Under the pieces are notes generated by a model. It saw only the letters and a program-made list of their open reading frames with translations. It made no database searches and was not told where the DNA came from. A stretch of 64,000 bases of DNA from Ophioderma brevispina (Eukaryota > Echinodermata > Ophiuroidea > Amphilepidida > Ophiodermatidae): contig JAMKCH010022367.1 of NCBI GenBank assembly GCA_023653785.1, positions 23,501-87,500 on the forward strand, read 5' to 3'. The position numbers and the translations under genes are program-made. How positions within the stretch are numbered: the stretch's first letter is position 1; each line of letters opens with the position of its first letter. Shown piece after piece: positions 57,130 through 64,000 of the stretch.

Positions 57130-57960
57130 TGCATACAGAATGGCTAATCACTCGGCGAGCCGATTCTCCCACATCCACCGGTGGCCGCTTGGGACTCGGC
57201 AGGTGGGTCCCGGGACCATCGGCTCTGTTTTCCACCTTGGCGGGTCGGTGCGCGGAGGGAAGCTTGGCATCGCTTCTGGATGGTGAGGGGCTGGTCGCGT
57301 GCCCGACGCCGATGTGCCGTTGGCGTCACGGTGGACCGCAGCCTTACTTTCCAATCTACACACGGGACGGGTCGCTGCCGTGGCGCGGTCTCGTGTTGGT
57401 CGTCGCTCCTCAGGTGTGGCTCGCAGTTGGTTGGTGGCGTTCCTCTGTTTATCCCACCTGGGGTTCTTGCCTTCAAACTTCTTTTTTTCATTTCCGCTTT
57501 CATTTCCACTGCTGAGTGCGCTGCGCCAGTGGGATCCGCGGTGTGCATTCGCACAGATTGATGGCGTTCTGGACTGGATGATGCAGTGGGACTTTGTTGG
57601 TTGGTTTGCCCTTTTGGCGCGCCTGTAGAGTGTCTCCAGTCTGTCTTGCATGGCTCCTGCGGACCTTGGGAGGAAACCTTCAGACGGTCGGGCTCGCCAG
57701 GGGATTTGGTGGCCTGGCTAGCCTGTCCCCCCCACCGGCACCCTTTGAGGACCATAGAATTCCACGGATCACTTTGCTACCCATTCCATGGCACTAGTGG
57801 GGTCTCGGGTCCCCGGTAGGAGTTCCAGGCCTGGTCGGCCTGGATGGTGGGACTGTCGGCTGGTTGGAGGCGGGTCTTCCGCTGTGATTTTGTACTTGCA
57901 CGCAACGAACGAACGAACGGAACGAACAATCCAATACAACAATTATAACCCCACTTCAGC
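57130..57960. mobile_element. GC-rich element, one arm of an inverted pair with 62095-62740
   Basis: Strongly GC-rich against AT-rich surroundings. The part 57605-57930 (GGCGCGCCTGTAGAGTGTCT..GGACCTTGGGAGGAAACCTT..GGGCTCGCCA..CCCTTTGAGGA..CACTTTGCT) matches the reverse complement of 62440-62740. It ends in an AACGAACGAACG repeat, as 62095 does in reverse (CGTTCGTTCGTTCG). Long open frames exist on both strands, as expected from the composition; no protein family was recognised. Possibly the 3' end of a retrotransposon. Confidence 0.55.
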
Positions 57961-58145
57961 CGCTTTTTTTTTTGTTTTGCATCAGGCATTGTTTTTAATT
58001 GCGCCTTCTTTTTCTATATAAAAAAAACGTGGCCCAAGAGAGTATGTTGGTCCTTTGTGTTTGATGAAAACTGAAATTTTGAAGTGGATGTAATAATCTT
58101 TTTTGAAGGTTTTTATTAACTAGGCAAGTAACGAATATTCTGAAA

Positions 58146-58640
58146 GTAGGGTAGAACCGCCCTATTTTCGGACACTGTCGTTTCGGACAGAATGTGTGTT
58201 TATGAGTCCATGTGGTTTATTTTCTACATTCCACTACATTTTTGAATCCATCAATAAAGACGCGAATACAATACTGCATTAAATGGCTACCTTGTAGCCG
58301 TCTATGTGTCGTTGTCTTTCGAAACAGCGAGGATAAGTCTGGCGAGTCGGCCCCTTTTTTTAATAAAAAACTGTTACTTATGAGGTAGCGAATTCCCGGC
58401 GTGATTTCACTTTCGGGAGGTCGTGTATTTTGCAACAATTCAACAAAAATCTTAATTTTTACCTTTATAGTTGTCCAGTCAAACTATGATGTATTTTTTT
58501 TTTTGGCTGCAGGGTCCCCTTGTCCTTTTTTCCTTCCTATACCGCAGCAGCCTACTGCATAACACTGTCCGAAAACTGGAAAGAAATTTTTTGCGCTATG
58601 TCCGTTTTCGGACGCCCTCTATCAAATACTGGGGGGGGGG
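58146..58640 (+). repeat. Dispersed repeat, direct copy at 63722-64000
   Basis: GGGTAGAACCGCCCTATTTT followed by CGGACA, then AAATGGCTACCTTGTA, GCCGTCTATGTGTCGTTGTC, TTTCGAAACAGC and CCCGGCGTGAT occur in the same order in both copies. The right part ends in a G run at 58632. Confidence 0.7.
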
Positions 58641-58659
58641 GGGGCATGCCAACCTGGAA

Positions 58660-59760
58660 AGGTTGTGTTCAAAATTGTATTAGGGCGCGATTTTGCCTGA
58701 ATAATAATTAAGCATAATTAAACTGAACCTTATTTAATTATTTATTATTTATATTCCTTTTTAAAATTTTTTTACTTACTTGTTTATATTTTATTTATGC
58801 ATTTGTAAAAAGCCCACCATATTGTTTTCTGTGTAAATAACACCATTTAGGTTATTGTATGCTAGGTTGAGATAATTAAACTGAACATTATTTTATTGTT
58901 TATTTGTGTTTTTTAATATTTTATTATTTTTTATTTTTGTTGATATTTACTATTTGTATTAGGGCGGTATATTTCCTGAATAATAATTAAAGCACTATTA
59001 AACTGAACATATTTATTATTTATTCATTTCATTATTTAATCTAAATCTATATAATTTATTTTTGTTTATTTTTTATTTGACTTGTTTATTTATTTTTGTT
59101 TGTATATTTTATGCATTGTTACAAAGTCCACCATGATTGTTTCTGATTGTAAATAACAACATTTAGTTTATTGTATGTTTAGAGGTTGAGATAACAATTA
59201 AACGAACATTGTTTATTTATTGTTTATTTGTTTGTTTTATTTAGTTTAATTGTTGTTTTTGTATATTTTTTTTAGAATTATTTTTGTTTGATATTTTTTT
59301 AATCTATTTATTATATTTGTTTTTTTGGATGTGTGTGTCACAATTAAATTGAACATTATTTGTTTTATTGTTTATTCCTTTATTTAGTTATCTATTTAAT
59401 TTATTTATTTGTTATTGTTTTATCAAACTTTTAAAAAATTATTTATTTTTTGTTAAATATTTATACATTGTCAAAATCCCACCATAAGTGTTTTTCTGTT
59501 GTAAATTAAACCAACATTTTTTAGTTTATTATATCGTAGGTTGAATATTCAACTGAATTGTTTATTTCTTGTGTATTTGTTGTTTATTTTATTTTGTTTA
59601 TTTGTTTTTTTTTTTTATATTTTTTTTTTAATTTTATTTTTTGTTGATAGTTTATCTATTTATTTGTAAACACGCCCACCATTATTGTTTCTGTTGTTAC
59701 TACCATATTTCAGTTTATTGTAATGTTTTATTGTTTAGGTTGAGATTTTGTATAGTTGCG
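58660..59760 (+). repeat. AT-rich tandem repeat of about 300-bp units
   Basis: Recurring landmarks: AATAATTAA.GCA.AATTAAAC followed by TGAAC, GCATT.GTAAAAAG.CCACCAT, CTGT.TGTAAATAAC, TTTATTGTAT, AGGTTGAGATAA.AATTAAAC. Four to five diverged units separated by TTTATTTG-type runs. Confidence 0.6.
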
Positions 59761-59984
59761 AGTAGTATGGATCTCAGACCGAAATCTTACGGTTATTTGG
59801 TCTAGTTTTATAGTCTCCCGGGTAGTATACTGACAAGTTCACTAGTTTGAAATCCTGAAGTCATTCAACTACCAAAAATATCCCTGTCCCCCCATATGGA
59901 CCCATAGGATCCCTCAATTCATTTCGATCGTAATGATCCCCGATTTCCCGTATCCGTCGACCCTCTTTTAAGATTTACAGGTGC

Positions 59985-60215
59985 TTTCGTGGATTCCACA
60001 GCGCCCTTCTGTTTTTATTATTGCACTAGATATCCTTGAGAAAAGCTTATTCACAAATTTGAGAGTTGCTCCCGATCTGCTGTTTTTGGTATGAGCAAAT
60101 GTTTGTTTCTTCACGGTCCCATAAGGCCACCGTGCTGTAATTTCTGTCGTTTTAGCGGACAGAAATACAAATTGCGAATTTTGTAGCAGATAACGACCGA
60201 ATTGCACGTAAGATT
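59985..60215 (+). repeat. Dispersed repeat, inverted relative at 62810-62990
   Basis: GATATCCTTGAGAAAAGCTT..ATTCACAAA, GAGCAAATGTTTGT and TAATTTCTGTC..GGACAGAAATACAA. The inverted copy has TTGTATTTTCCTGTC..GGACAGAAAATTACAG and TTGTGAATAAGCTTTCT. Confidence 0.55.
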
Positions 60216-60954
60216 GGAAACAGGATTACTAAGATAAACGGTTCAGATGATTATATAAAAATCTCAACTTTTTTTTAGGTAAGTCGGGGGACGAGGCTTG
60301 TGGATCACGAAATCCCCTTTAAATAAAGAAAGAGAGAGAGGAGGAAAAAAAATTAAAAATGGAAAGAAGAAAAGAAAAAGAGATAAAGAAAAAAAGAAAA
60401 ATTTCACGTTCCCCCAGCCGCTACTTTTCGGAGACAAAATCATTCACAAGCCCCCAAGTTCGAAATCGGGGCCGCACACACATCCCTACCTGAAAAAATG
60501 CTTGCCCCTCATCAATAGGTCAGGAAATTAATACTATCAATTAAATTGATAGGATTACCCCGGACCGTCACCCGTGTTTCACCTTTGCGTAATGTGTTTA
60601 GTCGTGTTTTTAGTGATGAGGCCGTAAATTAATATTGCTCTCCGCCTTTACCCCCCACCCCTCCTGAAATGTCTGCATGGTTGAACCGACAGTTAGAGGG
60701 ATATAGGCAAACTGAACTTATTGCAAGGGTGGCAAATTCGTGAGGGTTTGCGAGAATCAACTTTACTTGAAATACAACATTTAATACATGATTGAAAAGG
60801 AAAATTGATTCTCATATCTGGATGCTAAGAGAATCACTGCGAGAATCGAATATGTGATTCTCGTCGAATTTGCATCCCTGTATAATATTTTGGAAATGGA
60901 AGTGCAGGAGAAATCAAAACGACCCGTAAAAAATGGCAAACCTTAAACGCAATA
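60216..60954. other. Non-coding stretch with a purine-rich run
   Basis: 60326-60400 is a GAAAGA/GAGA-rich run. No other feature recognised. Confidence 0.4.
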
Positions 60955-61150
60955 ATGCACATTTTTTTTGAAGACGACTCCATTTTTTCAAACCTTTTGA
61001 GATTTTACAGGTGCATTGGGAACTGGCTAGCAAACTATACCTGTGAATTGTGATAGTTAATCCGGGAGTTAAGCTCGAAATTGTCTATCTGTCGCAAACG
61101 AGCATTTTGTAATTAGAATTAATATAATATCGGAGATCTCCGATAATAAA
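60955..61150 (+). repeat. Fragment of family M5
   Basis: Shares GCACATTTTTTTTGAAG, AACTGGCTAG.AAACTATACC, TTAAGCTCGAAA.TGTCTAT and TTTGTAATTAGAAT with the left half of 40531-41067. Confidence 0.6.
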
Positions 61151-62094
61151 TATTATATCAATGACATAAACTATGGTTATCACCATATCACTGCAAAACA
61201 GTGCTATTAATTAACACTTTCTAACACTATTTTGCACCACCAGTTTCTAAACATTTTGAACATGTCTTTTAATATCTAAACGCCTTATATCATAAGCATG
61301 TGTAAAATCTAAACATGTTTAGGGATTTGACATTAGGTGTTTATACAACATTTGATTGCCCATGGGTTTTAGGAATTAAACATGCATCAAATCTATAAAC
61401 ACTAATTTGCACCACGTTTCTAAACACTGTTTTTGTAACAGTGTATGTGGCAATTAGATTATCAGGTTAGCAAAGTTATTACGATTAGAGCGAATGAAAT
61501 TGGACGAAGTGATGAGAGACCTTCATACTTATCGTCATTGTGAATCAAAATTATTGTTCCCCCAAATATCCTGAGTTTTTTCTTTCAAACTGGTGCAACG
61601 GTAGCTCATAACATTGTAGCATACTTCAAAAGTACATTTAAATAGCTTTCACAGAATTTTTGATTTTTCATTTGGTTCAGCAATCAATATCTTGCCCTCA
61701 TTTAATAAAGGCCCTCAGATTTGCCTTTGTAACACGATTCTATTGCTTTGGTAATTTTAAAGCGCAAACTTCAAGTGGGATACCTATGTTTGCTTTACGC
61801 ACTCTGGTGGATAACTGGTAATAAATTCCCCAATGAGTATAACAAGGCCAGTTATAAGGGGAGAACTAGTTCACAGTCTTGTGATTAGATTTGCAGTGTT
61901 CTTAATTTTTTTACATGCTACAATTTCAGCTTTATTCCCTTTTTTTTGTGAAAATCGGACATTCCGTTTCCATTTTTTATGATCAATTAAGTCCGAGGAA
62001 TTAAAAAAAAATCACTACTTCCCCTCACGCCTATTGTACCTATTGTAATTCGTCGTCCACATGCAGTCGGACATAAGTCACTAGGTCAAATCCT
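61151..62094. other. Non-coding stretch
   Basis: TTTGCACCAC..TTTCTAAACA occurs near 61230 and 61408, perhaps the ends of a small element. Otherwise nothing recognised. Confidence 0.35.
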
Positions 62095-62740
62095 TCACAC
62101 CTCTCGTTCGTTCGTTCGTGCAAAGTCCAAAATCACAGGGGAAGATCCGTCTTTAACCAGCTGATTAGTTTCATCATCCAGGCCGATCAGGCCTGGAACT
62201 CCCCTTGGGGACCCGAAGACCTCACAGTCATCAACGATGTGGCCAATGCCTGCGGCTTCCACAAATCGCAGTTTGGAGAAGGTTCTACTCCGATCCCGCG
62301 AAGGAAAGTCCCTGTACGGACCAACGCCCGTTCCGAGTACGTGAGGTCGACCCATGCATCCCATCAAGGTCACAGCCTTGGGGCATGCTAGATGGGCTGT
62401 TCCACAACTGCATCCAGGTCCAAAGTAGAGGATGACCATTGATCACACCATCCGTCCACCGATCCAGGATGGATCGACAGGGACACTGCGACTGCAGCGC
62501 CATGGACCGGGCAGCAAAGTGACCCCGCGGAACTCCCCGATCCTCAAAGGGCGTGGTGGTGGGACTAGGCCACCAGGTTCACCACATTTCTTGGCGAGCC
62601 CGATCGTCCGAAGGTTCCTCCTAAGGTTAGCAGGAGGAGCCATTGCCAGACAGGAATTGGGAGGCACTCCACAGGCGTCGCCAAAAGGCAAACCACCAAA
62701 AATTCTCATTGCATCAACCTTGTCTGGACTTACCTAAAAA
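62095..62740. mobile_element. GC-rich element, inverted partner of 57605-57960
   Basis: Starts CTCTCGTTCGTTCGTTCGTG and shares, in reverse complement, TTTGGCGACGCCTGTGGAGT, CGGGCTCGCCAAG, CCCTTTGAGGATC and TCACTTTGCTGCCC with the 57.7-kb element. Longer open frames on the minus strand (62095-62439, 62443-62709) are compatible with a degraded coding element read leftward; no family was recognised. Confidence 0.55.
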
Positions 62741-62990
62741 CTGAGATTTTTATTATCATCTGAACAGTTAGCGTAGTAATCCATGGTATTCATCTACGTC
62801 GAATTCGGGTTTCGTATCTGTAAGATATTGCAATTTGTATTTTCCTGTCTGTAAATGGACAGAAAATTACAGGCACAGTAGCCTATGGGACTGTGGGGAA
62901 TAACAAACAATGGCTCATAACACAAAACCGCAAGATAGGGATCAACTCAACTTTGTGAATAAGCTTTCTAACGGAATTAATGACGGACAC

Positions 62991-63721
62991 GAAATAAAAC
63001 AGGGGTGCGAATCACGAAATTGCACGTTAAGTTATCACCAATAGTATATTAATTGGATAGCTCAACATGTTTGAATCAGTACAAACTCAAATAATTTTCT
63101 ATGTACTCAAAATCACAATACTTATTGCGCTTATTTACGCCAAGTACACCAAGAAATTATCAAGTTAGTCCAATTGTTAATCAAGTTGTTCGAACTCAAA
63201 ATTCAAGGATGTAGGTTAGTGGGGAAATAAGGGAAAAAAATGAGGAACCGAAAAAGGAAAGGGGTACGTGCCTTGTTTGACATTGATTATTCATCTTAAT
63301 GGTTAGCTTGTATTTGGACATGTAAGCCTACCTAACTTAGAATCAAACAGGGAAATGAATAATATAAATAATGCGAATTAAAATGACCAATGTTATAAAA
63401 AACAGAAGAGGACTACTACAAGAGGTTTAACTATTTAATCAAAATTTTAAAGTGAAAATCAGATAAACAATTACGGCTGTTGGTGTCCTTTTTGTTTTTC
63501 ACAAATGTCTTGTTGTTATAACTTTGAATTGTTAATGAGTATGTTTATATTTATGTGTTAATATTTCTCAAATGAAAGAAGACCTTAATGGGAATTTGCT
63601 GACAAATTACGCTTTTATTATTTACATATTTTAAGTACTTATAAAAATCATGGATTGATTATTACGATAATAATAATATATGCAGGCATTTATAAAGCGC
63701 TCTTACACATGTGGTATTACA
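62991..63721. other. Non-coding stretch
   Basis: AT-rich. No feature recognised, and no MAM exon. Confidence 0.35.
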
Positions 63722-64000
63722 GTAGGGTAGACCGCCCTATTTTCGGACATGCCGTTTTCGGACAGACGTGGTTTTGAGCCATGTGGTTTCATTCTTAAAT
63801 TCAACACTACATTTTTAATCATCAACTTAAAGACCGAATACCTAATGAATTTAAATGGCTACCTTGTAAGCCGTCTATGTGTCGTTGTCTTTCGAAACAG
63901 CAAGGGAGGATAAGTGTGGCGACGCGTCGGCCTTTAAGAATAAACAACATGTACTTATGAGGGAGATAGCGTATCCCGGCGTGATCACTTTCGGGGGGTC
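63722..64000 (+). repeat. Dispersed repeat, direct copy of 58146-58640, cut by the window end
   Basis: GGGTAGACCGCCCTATTTTC onward matches 58146 onward with small indels. Confidence 0.7.

Noticed and set aside
57144..57755. 203-residue minus-strand and overlapping plus-strand frames as genes
   Set aside because: High GC makes long open frames on both strands; no domain is recognised and half of the region is a repeat found again at 62 kb.

Overview
This window is animal nuclear DNA. It is AT-rich, full of repeats, and has small exons with GT/AG junctions. No species marker is visible. Tandem MAM-domain genes, several non-LTR retrotransposon (LINE) families and many short inverted-repeat elements suggest a marine invertebrate, plausibly a hemichordate, echinoderm or amphioxus-like deuterostome. 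That placement is inference.

The host content is two adjacent plus-strand MAM-domain genes. Gene A enters from the left edge and ends at 6855. Four exons (1812-2034, 2517-2794, 4041-4125, 6548-6855) join in frame and encode the end of one MAM domain, one complete MAM domain, a transmembrane helix and a 61-residue cytoplasmic tail with an NPLY motif. Gene B starts with a signal-peptide exon (16787-16838). It continues through exons at 18264, 40100/42054, 44140, 44597, 45279, 45645, 48210 and 50961+51822 (repeated at 53602+54462). These make two full MAM domains and most of a third. The last C-terminal MAM exon and the rest of gene B are not visible and may lie beyond the right edge. Intron phases mostly follow the modular MAM pattern (1-1, 1-0, 0-1). 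MAM domains are extracellular adhesion or dimerisation modules, so both products are probably cell-surface or secreted.

Two parts of gene B are present as nearly identical duplicates: 39590-41543 with 41544-43499, and 50448-52276 with 53089-54916. The duplicated exons cannot both be spliced in without breaking the frame. They are therefore mutually exclusive exons, very recent duplications, or two haplotypes collapsed in tandem by the assembly. Three gene B exons also carry single-base deletions.

The rest is introns and intergenic DNA filled with mobile-element remains: three LINE families (minus strand 12304-13830; plus strand about 23870-25975; minus strand 31104-32290 with its probable 3' part at 28640-29215), about ten families of terminal-inverted-repeat or foldback elements, tandem arrays at 27.5, 32.5, 38.4, 47.5, 56.2 and 58.7 kb, and a GC-rich inverted pair at 57.1-57.9 and 62.1-62.7 kb. 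No RNA gene, CRISPR array or bacterial-type operon was seen.
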